Notes under the pieces: model-generated
What the model was told of the DNA's origin: nothing
What the model saw: the letters and a program-made list of their open reading frames with translations, nothing else
Database searches by the model: none
Origin: Sporomusa malonica
GTDB taxonomy: Bacteria > Bacillota > Negativicutes > Sporomusales > Sporomusaceae
DNA length: 64,000 nucleotides
Reading direction: 5' to 3'
Assembly: GCF_900176355.1 (NCBI RefSeq)
Contig: NZ_FWXI01000019.1
Span: 1 to 64,000, forward strand
Part shown: positions 1 through 7,884 of the stretch, one piece after another
Numbering within the stretch: the first letter of the stretch is position 1
Layout of the letters: the number at the start of each line of letters is the position of its first letter
Position numbers and translations under genes: made by a program

Positions 1-1
1 C

Positions 2-256
2 GACATTCAGTGCAGACTGCCACACTTCGATCGCTCGCAGGTTGGGGAGTATATGAAAAAGCACCTGGCTTATGCAGGTGCCGATCGGGATATCTTTTCG
101 GATGGGGCTATTGATGAAATTTACCGTTTCTCAAGCGGAGCCGCCCGTCTTGTCAACAAGGCATGTACACATTGCCTACTCTATGGTTCGCAAAACGGAC
201 GCAGGATTATTGACGACCATATGGTTAAACTGGTGATTCAGGGAGAACTAGTTTAA
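2..256 (+). CDS. C-terminal end of a transposon-type (ExeA/TniB-like) AAA ATPase, partial
   Basis: The reading frame is open from the left edge of the window and ends at a TAA at 254-256, so only about 84 C-terminal residues are visible. They read like the lid region of the ExeA/TniB AAA ATPases that accompany DDE transposases: RLPHF, then a helix with GEYMKKHL, then RFSSGAARLVNKAC, where conserved SxGxxRxIN-type residues contact nucleotide in AAA proteins. The Walker motifs would lie upstream and cannot be checked. Such proteins act as target-selection or regulatory ATPases of transposons. An internal ATG at 53 exists, but the frame clearly continues upstream of it. The family call rests on pattern recognition only. 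Confidence 0.6.
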   Translation, partial: DIQCRLPHFDRSQVGEYMKKHLAYAGADRDIFSDGAIDEIYRFSSGAARLVNKACTHCLLYGSQNGRRIIDDHMVKLVIQGELV

Positions 257-357
257 TTGGCAGTTTCATTTGCTGCCGGGACTGTTGGTCAGCATTTCCG
301 GCAGCATTTGGACAACTAACACAGTCTATTTCTGGACACTATGCGCCAGCAACAACA

Positions 358-397
358 GTATTGGAAGTACTTCTGGTAGGATGGGGTAGCGGTTTTT
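358..397 (+). repeat. short repeat with palindromic core, copy 1
   Basis: The palindrome GAAGTACTTC is followed by a GGGGTAGcGGTTTT-like segment. Related copies lie at 2046-2186 and 3070-3176. The remaining bases of 257-451 show nothing recognisable; this gap separates the ATPase remnant from the end of the convergent LysR gene. Confidence 0.55.
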
Positions 398-451
398 ATT
401 GTTCCTTATGATAGTTTTTGGGTTATCAATATGACTCAGGGAGCATTAATA

Positions 452-1330
452 TCACATAAAATTAGCCTCACATATTCTGATAAACTCATTTATTATTGTA
501 CCTTTCCATTTATTTTTATGCATAAGTAACTGTAGAAGCAGCTTCTCTTCATTTTCCTTATCCTTCAAATGTAGGCGCCTTATCTTTTGATTTTCATTTA
601 CTACTAGTTCAGGCAGATATGTTATTCCGAGCCCGTTCGCCACGATTTTGATAATTGCCTCTGTTGAGGCGCTCTCCATTAATATATCGGGTTCAATTCC
701 ATTTTTTTTTAAAAACGCTTCTACTTTTTGCCGATATTGACAATTTGGTTCTGTTAAAACGAATTTCTGTTTCTTTAAATCTTCTAGGCATACATCTGTA
801 GATTTGAGTGCCGCATTTTCTGCTATGTAAAAGTTAAGTTTGACTGTCTGTTCTAGTAATAAACACAATTCAGTCAATGGTTTATTAAAATCCAATACAA
901 ATGCAATGTCAGCCCGTCCGCTTGCGAGATAATATTTTAATTTGTCAGCAACACCTGATACGATTTTAATATTTACTTTAGGATATTTTTGAATAAACTG
1001 ATTTAAAATATTCGGCAGAACTGTCATACAGACAGAATCTACTGCTGCAATACTTAGTGAACCTGATATTTCCTTTTCTTCATGCATAGCATCCAAAAAT
1101 TTATCTGTAATTCTAAAAATTTCATTACTATACTCTAATAATTTTTCTCCTGCAACTGTAATACGAAGCGTATTTCCATATCGTTCAAATAATTTTACGC
1201 CAAGTTCATTCTCTAATAGCTTAATTTGTGTAGTAACTGTTGACTGCGCATATCCAAGCTGCTCCGCAGCTTTTGTAATACTATTCAATTCACATACCCT
1301 TTTAAACGTATGAAGATTTCTATTTTCCAT
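452..1330 (-). CDS. LysR-family transcriptional regulator
   Basis: A 292-residue LysR regulator. Residues 1-60 form the winged helix-turn-helix (SITKAAEQLGYAQSTVTTQI, then LGVKLFER), and the rest is the periplasmic-binding-like effector domain. It is divergent from the iron-sulfur flavoprotein gene at 1441, the usual arrangement for a LysR protein and its target, so it probably controls that gene. The start is set at the ATG at 1330, with GAGG five bases upstream; a GTG two codons earlier overlaps this ribosome binding site and is less likely. The effector is unknown. Confidence 0.85.
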   Translation of the reverse strand: MENRNLHTFKRVCELNSITKAAEQLGYAQSTVTTQIKLLENELGVKLFERYGNTLRITVAGEKLLEYSNEIFRITDKFLDAMHEEKEISGSLSIAAVDSVCMTVLPNILNQFIQKYPKVNIKIVSGVADKLKYYLASGRADIAFVLDFNKPLTELCLLLEQTVKLNFYIAENAALKSTDVCLEDLKKQKFVLTEPNCQYRQKVEAFLKKNGIEPDILMESASTEAIIKIVANGLGITYLPELVVNENQKIRRLHLKDKENEEKLLLQLLMHKNKWKGTIINEFIRICEANFM

Positions 1331-1440
1331 GTACACCTCATCATAATTTTTGATGTCCTATTTCAAATATATCAATTTTTAAAATACCAATTAACATGGT
1401 AACATGTAATTCATAAAACAACAATATGAGGTGATTTATC

Positions 1441-1977
1441 ATGAAAAAAATATTAGTTCTCTGCGGAAGCGGACGTAGACATGGAAATTCTGAAAAGCTT
1501 GCTGATGCTTTTATCGAAGGAGCAGCACTACATAATGAAATTACCAAAATTACATTAGTTAATAAGAAAATTGCTCCATGCAGCAACTGCAACTACTGTC
1601 AAGATCACAATGGTGAATGCGCTATTCAGGATGATATGCAGAAAATTATTACCGCATTACAAAATCATGAGATCCTTGTGTTTTGTTCACCAGTCTATTA
1701 TTTAGGCTTCAGTGCACAGCTCAAGACTGTCATTGACCGGACTTATGCCGAAAGCGCAATAGGAAGAAAGATTCAAAGTACCATTCTCTTATCTGTTGCC
1801 GGAAAAAAAGACTCATTTGTTTCAGACTGTATGATTAATGCTTATCAACAATTATGTAATTATCTTGGTTTTAAAAATATTGGAATTATCTCTGCTAAAG
1901 GTTTCGAGAACCCTAATGATATAGAAAATTCCTCAATGTTGATTGATGCATTAGAACTTGGAAAATCTATCATTTAA
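1441..1977 (+). CDS. iron-sulfur flavoprotein (NADPH-dependent FMN reductase family)
   Basis: A 178-residue flavodoxin-fold protein. The N-terminus (LVLCGSGRRHGNSEKLA) is the FMN-phosphate loop. Cys47, Cys50, Cys53 and Cys60 form the compact CX2CX2CX6C motif seen in Isf-type iron-sulfur flavoproteins, where it holds a [4Fe-4S] cluster. The SPVYYLGFSAQLKTVIDRTY segment is the family's second FMN loop. Isf proteins move electrons between ferredoxin and small acceptors and are linked to oxidative stress in anaerobes. GAGGTG lies seven bases before the ATG. It is one of three paralogues in this window (others at 38270 and 39903). The substrate is unknown. Confidence 0.8.
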   Translation: MKKILVLCGSGRRHGNSEKLADAFIEGAALHNEITKITLVNKKIAPCSNCNYCQDHNGECAIQDDMQKIITALQNHEILVFCSPVYYLGFSAQLKTVIDRTYAESAIGRKIQSTILLSVAGKKDSFVSDCMINAYQQLCNYLGFKNIGIISAKGFENPNDIENSSMLIDALELGKSII

Positions 1978-2045
1978 CTAAATGAAATAAAATAGTTTTA
2001 ATTTTGTAAAGATGTAATGGGTAGCCTCCTATTCGATTGATTTTT

Positions 2046-2186
2046 TAGTTTTGCATGCTATTTGTATGTAATGGCGCTTTTTTGCAAGCGTAGAAGGAAG
2101 CAAGTAGTGATTTCTGGTAATCTGGTCACTTTGTTTAAGCAAAAGGTATTGGAAGTACTTCTGATGGGGTGTAGGTAGTGGTTTTG
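2046..2186 (+). repeat. repeat unit, copy 2
   Basis: It begins with TAGTTTTGCATGCTATTTG (2046 onward), includes ATGGCGCTT, and ends with the palindromic GAAGTACTTC segment near 2152-2161. The copy at 3070-3176 has the same order of blocks with a diverged middle. It fills most of the gap between the flavoprotein and methyltransferase genes (1978-2301), where no other feature is visible. It could be the residue of a mobile element end or attachment site. Confidence 0.55.
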
Positions 2187-2301
2187 AAAAAATATAATTC
2201 AATTATGGTTATTATTTAGAAGGATATATTTATATTGTATGGAACTTACCACCAAAGAATTATTACCCGAAATTAGCACTTTAATTAAAGAGGTGAACAA
2301 T

Positions 2302-2928
2302 TTGGCAGATAAGATAAAAATGACAATTGCTGCGTATGACAAAAATTGTGGAAAATTTGCTGATAAATTTATGCAATATGATCCATATGTTACCCACGTT
2401 ATGGAATTTGCCGATTTTTTAGAGCATGGTTTTTCCATACTAGATATTGGTTGTGGTCCGGGAAATATTGCGAAGCAGTTATGTGAAGTAAAAGATTTGG
2501 AAATTACGGGAATTGATCTTTCAGCGGAAATGCTGGAATTGGCTAAAAGAAACGTTCCCCAGGGCATTTTTTATCTGCAAGATTCACGTAAAGCAAATTT
2601 TCCGCCGGAATCATTTGATGCAGTCATGTTATCTTTTAGTATTGTTCATTTGGAGGATGAAGAAGCCAAGTCGGTACTGCAGAATGCCGTTAAATGGGTA
2701 AGAAGCGGCGGCTATGTGTATTTGAGCTTTATGGAAGGAAAACCGCCTGGTTTTGAGACGACCAGCTTTTCTGAGCAACCGCTATATTTTAATTATTTTC
2801 AGGAAGTCGAAATTAGAGAACTTCTGGGACTACAAGGGATGGAATGCATTCGTAGTGTACGGCAGGATTATCCAGAACCAGATGGAAGTACTATCAAGGA
2901 TGTTTTTCTTTTTTTGAAGAAGCGGTAA
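2302..2928 (+). CDS. class I SAM-dependent methyltransferase
   Basis: A Rossmann-fold methyltransferase of about 208 residues. Motif I is DIGCGPG (residues about 48-54 from the chosen start), followed by the acidic residue of motif II in TGIDLSAEML and a motif III-like segment at SFDAVMLSFSIVHL. The substrate cannot be told; it resembles small-molecule methyltransferases of the Methyltransf_11/25 group. The start is ambiguous. A TTG at 2302 has GAGGTG six bases upstream and gives a normal N-terminus. An in-frame ATG at 2239 would add 21 residues but has only a weak, distant ribosome binding site. It is flanked on both sides by the repeat units and may be inserted cargo. Confidence 0.75.
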   Translation: MADKIKMTIAAYDKNCGKFADKFMQYDPYVTHVMEFADFLEHGFSILDIGCGPGNIAKQLCEVKDLEITGIDLSAEMLELAKRNVPQGIFYLQDSRKANFPPESFDAVMLSFSIVHLEDEEAKSVLQNAVKWVRSGGYVYLSFMEGKPPGFETTSFSEQPLYFNYFQEVEIRELLGLQGMECIRSVRQDYPEPDGSTIKDVFLFLKKR

Positions 2929-2966
2929 AAGGAAGTGGTGGGGCGGTTCTTTTGCTTCCAAACTAA

Positions 2967-3006
2967 ACCGCGTCAGCCGGTGGTTCGAGTCCTCCCGGGC
3001 GCACCA
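2967..3006 (+). tRNA. tRNA 3' fragment (tRNA-Arg-like), not a complete gene
   Basis: GGTGG TTCGAGT CCTCC (2979-2995) has the form of a T-arm with one T-T mismatch, followed by CGGGCGC, a discriminator A and CCA at 3004-3006. An intact tRNA would begin GCGCCCG, as in many bacterial tRNA-Arg genes. No such 5' half, D-arm or clear anticodon arm is found upstream. It is therefore most likely the 3' end of a tRNA left or copied by an integrase that uses a tRNA gene as attachment site. Confidence 0.6.
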
Positions 3007-3018
3007 CTTAAAACTAGT

Positions 3019-3056
3019 AATGGCAAGGCCTCAGACACTCTGAGCCTTGCCATTTT
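3019..3056 (+). terminator. strong rho-independent terminator
   Basis: AATGGCAAGGCCTCAGA pairs with TCTGAGCCTTGCCATT across a 4-base loop and is followed by TTTTT. It lies 13 bases after the tRNA CCA end. A diverged copy is at 4894-4933. Confidence 0.85.
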
Positions 3057-3069
3057 TGTGTCTTTTTTG

Positions 3070-3176
3070 TAGTTTTGTATGCTATTTGTATGTTATGGCG
3101 CTTCTAGATAGAGTAAGAAGAGAAAATGAGTAGTTACATTGTTTTTGAAAAGTAGGTACTGGAAGTACTTCTGATA
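3070..3176 (+). repeat. repeat unit, copy 3
   Basis: It starts with TAGTTTTGTATGCTATTTG, includes ATGGCGCTT and ends with the palindromic GAAGTACTTC segment, in the same order as at 2046-2186. It lies directly after the tRNA fragment and terminator. Confidence 0.55.
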
Positions 3177-3198
3177 CGTTTAAATGGAAGGCTATACG

Positions 3199-3591
3199 TT
3201 ATTCTAACCATACAGCCTCTTTACGTGCCGTAAAAACTTTCCTAGCAACCCCAACAGCATTTAGAACTCGCGGAAATCCTGTATAAGGAATGCACTGCAT
3301 AAAAATCTCGATAATTTTATTTGGTGTAATTCCTACGTTTAGCGCCCCATTGATATGTACCTCAAGCTGATTTTCACAGCCGCCTTGGGTTAATAAGCTC
3401 GATAAGGTAACCATTTCCCGTTCCTGTAGATTCAATTCTTCCCGACAGTATATATCACCAAAAGCAAATTCGACAATGTACCTGCCTAAATCGGGTGCAA
3501 TATCTTTAAGAGCGTTAATGACATTTTCCCCAGCTGTACCATCTACCTCTGCCAGTTTTTGTAACCCTTGTTCAAATCGATTTAATTCCAT
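3199..3591 (-). CDS. carboxymuconolactone decarboxylase family protein
   Basis: A 130-residue all-helical protein of the CMD/AhpD-like family. The core is REMVTLSSLLTQGGCENQLEVHINGALNVG, with Cys72, Glu73 and His79 in the region that carries the catalytic or redox centre in this family. The single Cys means it lacks the CxxC pair of AhpD peroxidases. Next to MerR-type regulators, such proteins are often part of aldehyde or electrophile stress responses; the actual reaction is unknown. AGGAGG is well placed before the ATG. It is transcribed divergently from the MerR gene at 3669 from a promoter with a MerR-type spacer at 3623-3653. Confidence 0.8.
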   Translation of the reverse strand: MELNRFEQGLQKLAEVDGTAGENVINALKDIAPDLGRYIVEFAFGDIYCREELNLQEREMVTLSSLLTQGGCENQLEVHINGALNVGITPNKIIEIFMQCIPYTGFPRVLNAVGVARKVFTARKEAVWLE

Positions 3592-3622
3592 TGTTGTGAC
3601 CTCCTATATTTGGTATAATTGA

Positions 3623-3653
3623 ATTGTAAAAGTTAAAGTATACTTTAAGTCAA
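3623..3653 (-). promoter_or_regulatory. MerR-type promoter and operator of the CMD gene
   Basis: Read on the minus strand, TTGACT (3653-3648) and TACAAT (3628-3623) are separated by 19 bases. The spacer carries the perfect palindrome TTAAAGTATACTTTAA (3633-3648 in plus coordinates). An elongated 19-base spacer with a central dyad is the hallmark of promoters activated by MerR-family DNA distortion. The MerR gene starts at 3669 in the other direction. Confidence 0.8.
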
Positions 3654-3668
3654 GAGGACTTTTTCAGC

Positions 3669-4028
3669 ATGAATTATTCAATAGGACAATTTTCAAAGCT
3701 AACCAATCTTAGCGCTCCTACACTTCGCTACTATGAGCAGGAACAATTAATTGTCGTCAGCCGAGATTCCGGCAGACGGCGGTATTATACTACCGAAGAT
3801 ATTGATTGGATTTTATTTATCAAAAAGCTAAAAGATACAGGCATGCCCATAAAGGCTATCAGAGAATACGCTGTACTGCGCTATCAGGGCGACTCGACCA
3901 TTAAGCGAAGATTAGCAATACTCGAAAACCACAAATTGGTGGTCATGCAGGAAAAAGCCAAATGGGATAATAATCTGCAAAATCTGGAGGAAAAAATTAA
4001 GGTATATCAACACAAATTAAAAAAATAA
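3669..4028 (+). CDS. MerR-family transcriptional regulator
   Basis: A 119-residue MerR protein. The N-terminal HTH reads YSIGQFSKLTNLSAPTLRYY, followed by the wing with RRRYYTTEDI and a C-terminal dimerisation coiled coil (RRLAILENHKLVVMQEKAKW). It has no cysteines, so metal or thiol sensing by Cys is excluded; it resembles the AdhR/aldehyde-stress branch. It is divergent from the CMD gene, whose promoter has the 19-base spacer such regulators act on. AGAGGA precedes the ATG. Confidence 0.85.
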   Translation: MNYSIGQFSKLTNLSAPTLRYYEQEQLIVVSRDSGRRRYYTTEDIDWILFIKKLKDTGMPIKAIREYAVLRYQGDSTIKRRLAILENHKLVVMQEKAKWDNNLQNLEEKIKVYQHKLKK

Positions 4029-4089
4029 CTGGCCATAAAAGCAACATATATGGGGCCGGTTAATGTCCACAAATTAGTTGAGATTTAAA

Positions 4090-4112
4090 AAGACACCGTA
4101 AATTGCGGTGTC
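4090..4112. terminator. weak stem-loop between convergent genes
   Basis: GACACCG and CGGTGTC form a 7-base stem between the convergent MerR and acetyltransferase genes. The following T-run is poor, so termination is uncertain. Confidence 0.45.
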
Positions 4113-4168
4113 CTTCTGGTGAGAAATTCTTCGAATTATAAGAGCGCGTATTACTGATCTAGAACTAA

Positions 4169-4633
4169 TCAAACAAGCTGCATTTTCATGGAAGTATATT
4201 TGGGGGATTCAGTAAATCCAAGCTTTTCATATAACGGCTTTCCTTCTTTGGTGGCAGAAAGGTTGATCGAAGAAACTCCTAATTGTTTTGCTTCATCAAT
4301 TATTTTAGATATCACCCTGCTGGCGATTCCTATTCTACGATATTCAGGATATGTTAATACGTTGAGTAAAGTCCCGGTTTTACCTGTGATAAATGCTGGA
4401 TTTGCCGGCTTTTCCGATATTGCAAGAAACGCTGTTGACAATATATTGTTGTCGGTTTCAGCCAGTATAGCGATGAAGTCATGATTAATATGCTTCGAAA
4501 AATATGTTGTTAATTGTGAACGAATCGCATTTTTTTCATCAGTGGTTAAATTACCATTATCAGCTAGTAGATAATCAATTCGAAGCTTAATAAGAATGTC
4601 GATATCATCAATGGTTGCTTTACGAATATTCAT
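4169..4633 (-). CDS. GNAT-family N-acetyltransferase
   Basis: A 154-residue GCN5-related acetyltransferase. The start motif is MNIRKATIDDIDILIKLR. Motif A is LTYPEYRRIGIASRVISKII, whose RRIGIA segment is the pyrophosphate loop for acetyl-CoA, and the C-terminal YEKLGFTES is typical of the family. The substrate is unknown. The start at 4633 has GGGGAGG nine bases upstream; a 20-residue upstream extension in the same frame has no ribosome binding site. The stretch 4634-4893 upstream shows no gene. Confidence 0.8.
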   Translation of the reverse strand: MNIRKATIDDIDILIKLRIDYLLADNGNLTTDEKNAIRSQLTTYFSKHINHDFIAILAETDNNILSTAFLAISEKPANPAFITGKTGTLLNVLTYPEYRRIGIASRVISKIIDEAKQLGVSSINLSATKEGKPLYEKLGFTESPKYTSMKMQLV

Positions 4634-4893
4634 TTTCTCGTACCTCCCCAATTTAATGACGACCCTATTGTTTTTTTGTACAACATTCGTCAATAGGAAA
4701 GCAATTCCTGCTCAGCATGTTCTTAGTAAAATAAATTCGCCTATCATTTCAAATGACAGCGATTTTCCCGCCCTCACATCTCAATAATGAGCGGATTTTA
4801 AGGCAAAGCAGGTAGGTTTGGATTAACAAAAGATAAAAAAGCCGTATAGGTCAAATCACCATCCCTATGTCTTCCTCCACCACTTGACTATTA

Positions 4894-4933
4894 AAATGGC
4901 AAGGCTTCAGAATTTCTGAGCTTTGCCATTTTT
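4894..4933 (+). terminator. terminator hairpin, diverged copy of the one at 3019
   Basis: AAATGGCAAGGCTTCAGA pairs with TCTGAGCTTTGCCATTT and is followed by TTTTT. The preceding bases CCTCCACCACTT resemble the tRNA-end context at 2991-3008, which suggests that a longer unit was duplicated. Confidence 0.75.
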
Positions 4934-4937
4934 ATGT

Positions 4938-5058
4938 TCAAATTTCTGGTGCTATTCCATATATATCTAAAGCCTCATTGCATGTATTACTTACGTCAAT
5001 TGCCAATATAACTGAAGTATCAAATTGATAGAGTGTCTTTTGTACATATACTTTTCAT
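4938..5058 (-). pseudogene. possible small frameshifted gene (about 40 codons)
   Basis: On the minus strand an AGGAGG precedes an ATG at 5058. The frame reads MKSICTKDTLSI and stops at 5020. Removing one T there opens a frame DTSVILAIDVSNTCNEALDI ending at 4938. The good ribosome binding site and plausible joined peptide suggest a small decayed gene, but it is too short to assign a family and may be chance. Confidence 0.25.
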
Positions 5059-5095
5059 TATTAGATTTCCTCCTACATACGCATGTTTTATTAAC

Positions 5096-5986
5096 TTAGG
5101 TATTACCACTGAGGTAAATTGATTGGACCAGCCGGTTTAGTGTATCGAGCGCTGAGGCTTTAACGGAATCAGAGTGTTTAGGCGTTAATTGGTAACATAC
5201 CCTTGGGGGTGGTGGATCGGATAAGTGCTGGACTACGAATTTATCTATTTGAGCAAGTGCATTTGCAATCGATCTTGGTACTATAGCCCATTGCTGGGGA
5301 TCCCACATAAGAGAAAAAATCAGTGCTGCTGCATCGATCTGTAAGTTGGGTGGGCTATAGGTATCCCACCATCGGTCATGCCACATTTGGTATGATGGCC
5401 CCCAATTGAAATAGAGTTGATTCCGACAGTCTAATTCCAGCGGCGATATAACATCGGTCGGCGTTCTCTCCTCCGTCCGGAGGCGAACTAATACCATTTC
5501 ATCTACATAAAACGGCTTCACTATAATGCTAGACACCACTCTCTCAAGTTTTACAAATGCCACGTCGATTTCTTTCCGCTCAATGCTTTCATAAGACTCC
5601 AGCGTATGCTGTGTACGAATCTGCAAACGCATAGCAGGATATTGTTGGCTTATCGCTCGATAAAGCGGTGGCAATACATATACATTCAGGCTGTCTGCTG
5701 CCCCGATTGTTAAGCTGATTTGTGGGCCCCTTGATTGTAAAATTTCCACCTCTCTTTTTAGCATACTCCATCGTTGAGCTAAGGCAACAAAGCTTTCTCC
5801 AATGGGAGTCAAATTAATGGTTTGAACACCTTTACGGCGTTCGATTAGAGTTGCACCCATCTCACGCTCCAGTACCTGTAACCGATAACTTACAGTTGAC
5901 TGAGACAGATGAAGCAATTCAGCCGCCTTTGTCAAGCTTCGAGTTTGTACAATCGCCAGAAATGCCTCCATACCCATTAAATCCAT
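5096..5986 (-). CDS. LysR-family transcriptional regulator
   Basis: A 296-residue LysR protein. The N-terminal HTH is FLAIVQTRSLTKAAELLHLS with STVSYRLQVLEREMGATLIER, followed by the substrate-binding-like domain. GAGG lies just upstream of the ATG at 5986. It is divergent from the EamA transporter gene at 6120, and the shared 133-base intergenic region probably holds its operator, so it is the likely regulator of that exporter. It is unrelated in detail to the LysR at 452. Confidence 0.85.
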   Translation of the reverse strand: MDLMGMEAFLAIVQTRSLTKAAELLHLSQSTVSYRLQVLEREMGATLIERRKGVQTINLTPIGESFVALAQRWSMLKREVEILQSRGPQISLTIGAADSLNVYVLPPLYRAISQQYPAMRLQIRTQHTLESYESIERKEIDVAFVKLERVVSSIIVKPFYVDEMVLVRLRTEERTPTDVISPLELDCRNQLYFNWGPSYQMWHDRWWDTYSPPNLQIDAAALIFSLMWDPQQWAIVPRSIANALAQIDKFVVQHLSDPPPPRVCYQLTPKHSDSVKASALDTLNRLVQSIYLSGNT

Positions 5987-6119
5987 ACTTCCTCACCTTT
6001 AATATCGAAATTATAAATATTTTATAGCAATTTTATGCGTTTTACTTTCCGCTATTGGTATATTAAAATTAGCATGAAACAAACAGTCTGGCAACAATAT
6101 TATGGGGCGAGGAGAAAAG

Positions 6120-6980
6120 ATGAATAGTTTTGCACTTCTGCTGGTAGTAACAGCCGCATTCTGCCATGCAGCCTGGAACCTGCTGGCCAAAAGAGCGTGT
6201 GGTGGTACTGCGTTTATCTGGATTTTTGCCAGTCTGTCGGCATTGCTGTACTTCCCGCTGGCGTTATGGGTGCTGCTCATAGAGAAACCTAATATCAGCA
6301 CCTACCAGATTGTGCTGATATTGGGCAGCGCCGTGTTGCATTCAGTATATTTTATTTTATTAGATAAGGGCTATAGATTTGGCGATCTTTCGGTTATATA
6401 CCCACTGGCCAGGGGAACTGGACCATTACTCTCCATAGTGACGGCAATTCTTTTTTTAGGAGAGCAGCCTACGCCGATCGCTTTAGCTGGAGCTATTCTC
6501 ATCGGGATAGGAATTCTCGTAATTACGGGAAACCCTTTTAGTCACGAAGAAACAAATGCCCGCAAGTCTATAGTTTACGCTCTGTTCTGTGGTGCCACAA
6601 TTGCAGGATACACCGTCGTAGACAAAATTGCTGTCAGCACTTATTTAATTCCTCCGCTACTTATGGATTGGTCTACAAATTTAGGGCGAGTCATTTTGCT
6701 GACGCCCTATTCGCTAAAAAATTGGACTAAGGTCAAAGAACAATGGACTGCTCATAAAAAAGAAGCGATAGCGGTGGCTATACTGTCACCGTTGGCCTAT
6801 ATCCTTGTTCTAACGGCGATGGTATTTAGTCCTGTTAGTTATATAGCGCCAGCTAGGGAAGTCAGCATATTAATTGGCACTATTTTGGGAGCAAAGCTAT
6901 TGTCGGAGAGCGATTTTAGAAGCAGACTAGTCGGTGCCGGGACGATGCTGATTGGCCTCGTTGCCTTATCGATCGGGTAG
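6120..6980 (+). CDS. EamA-family (DMT superfamily) transporter
   Basis: A 286-residue integral membrane protein with about ten predicted hydrophobic segments in two EamA repeats. Landmarks are the CHAAWNLLAKR start, GDLSVIYPLARGTGPLLS closing repeat 1, and FSPVSYIAPAREVSILIGTI in repeat 2. EamA proteins usually export amino acids or other metabolites. The start is the ATG at 6120, after GAGGAG; an ATG six codons earlier contains the ribosome binding site. The LysR at 5986 is the likely regulator. The substrate is unknown. Confidence 0.8.
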   Translation: MNSFALLLVVTAAFCHAAWNLLAKRACGGTAFIWIFASLSALLYFPLALWVLLIEKPNISTYQIVLILGSAVLHSVYFILLDKGYRFGDLSVIYPLARGTGPLLSIVTAILFLGEQPTPIALAGAILIGIGILVITGNPFSHEETNARKSIVYALFCGATIAGYTVVDKIAVSTYLIPPLLMDWSTNLGRVILLTPYSLKNWTKVKEQWTAHKKEAIAVAILSPLAYILVLTAMVFSPVSYIAPAREVSILIGTILGAKLLSESDFRSRLVGAGTMLIGLVALSIG

Positions 6981-7167
6981 CAATAAAATGCAGGTGTGCA
7001 TTCGGCATACTAGCGGGCAGGCTTCATAGATCATACATCGACCTTTCCGAGAGAGAAATTTACATTTGCCATCAGCATTTTGCAGCATAGCCCACTTCAG
7101 CCTGGTATCTTTTGCTTTTCAAGGGCTATTTAGCTGTTTAACTAATTCAGCAAAGATCCAGTACAGA

Positions 7168-7209
7168 TAAAATAAACGGATACGTGTTATTACGCATCCG
7201 CTTATTTTG
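7168..7209. terminator. bidirectional terminator
   Basis: AAATAA-CGGAT and ATCCG-TTATTTT form a stem of about 14 pairs with A-rich and T-rich flanks on both sides. It sits between the end of the EamA gene and the convergent gene ending at 7246. The rest of 6981-7245 shows nothing. Confidence 0.75.
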
Positions 7210-7245
7210 GGGGCCAACGAACAAAGCCTTAAGTCCGTACTTTTG

Positions 7246-7698
7246 CTACCTTTCCAATTCTGTTGCGGTAAAGGTAATTGGTCCAATAACAGTTGCGGCG
7301 CTGCCGGCATCTGGCAATTCAGCTGTAAGGAAATAGGTAGGTGATTTTGATGACCGTGAGCGATTATCAACATGAGCAAAACTGGTAACTTTCCTGTTGT
7401 CAGCGCCGCTTTCGCCGCTATCGTCGGCACTGAAAATCAAAGTGCCTGCTACTGGAGTGCCACGCCAAATTTTAAACAATACATTAACCTTTTCTAATCC
7501 GGTACCGTCAGTTACCGCCAGCCAGCCGACAGTTGCAGTTAATAATACGGTGCTATTGCAATCGGAATCAGAACGTAGGGAAAGAGAGGCCAAAGTAGTA
7601 GGGGTTGGCGACAATGTTAGCGGTATAGATACACTCCCAGTTGTATTATTTGGCAATACATAAAATCGGAATTGGTCAATTTCAACATCATGACTCAT
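7246..7698 (-). CDS. small beta-rich protein, exosporium/spore-surface-like (tentative)
   Basis: A 150-residue protein rich in Thr, Ser and Val with alternating hydrophobic patterning, suggesting a beta-sandwich. No signal peptide or membrane segment is seen. Segments such as TVGWLAVTDGTG, VNVLFKIWRGTPVAGTLI and a YFLTAELPD C-terminal strand recall small spore-surface proteins of Bacilli and Clostridia, but I do not recognise the family firmly. The start at 7698 is chosen because GGAGGT lies seven bases before that ATG. Possible roles are structural; no enzymatic motif is visible. Confidence 0.5.
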   Translation of the reverse strand: MSHDVEIDQFRFYVLPNNTTGSVSIPLTLSPTPTTLASLSLRSDSDCNSTVLLTATVGWLAVTDGTGLEKVNVLFKIWRGTPVAGTLIFSADDSGESGADNRKVTSFAHVDNRSRSSKSPTYFLTAELPDAGSAATVIGPITFTATELER

Positions 7699-7811
7699 CC
7701 TAATTACCTCCATCAATATATTCTATTAACATAATATTCATTACTGCTGCAAGATGTTACAGGATAACCGTTGTTGGTGGCACTTCATTGTTGGAGTAAG
7801 CTGTAAAAACA

Positions 7812-7848
7812 CAAAAAAACCGCTTAAAAATGAATTTTTAGGCGGTTT
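7812..7848. terminator. bidirectional terminator
   Basis: AAAACCGCTTAAAAA pairs with TTTTTAGGCGGTTTT. On the minus strand it follows the PAS-GGDEF gene that ends at 7885. Confidence 0.85.
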
Positions 7849-7884
7849 TCTCTATGCGGCAGTAGTTTCAAATATGCCAATGAT

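Noticed and set aside
1341..1592. Minus-strand open frame overlapping the flavoprotein start
   Set aside because: It lies antisense to a well-supported gene and the LysR control region, with no ribosome binding site or known motif.
2941..3006. Complete tRNA gene
   Set aside because: No 5' acceptor strand, D-arm or convincing anticodon arm is found; the T-stem has a mismatch.
7119..7430. Minus-strand open frame overlapping the end of the beta-rich protein
   Set aside because: It overlaps the terminator and a better-supported frame with a strong ribosome binding site.
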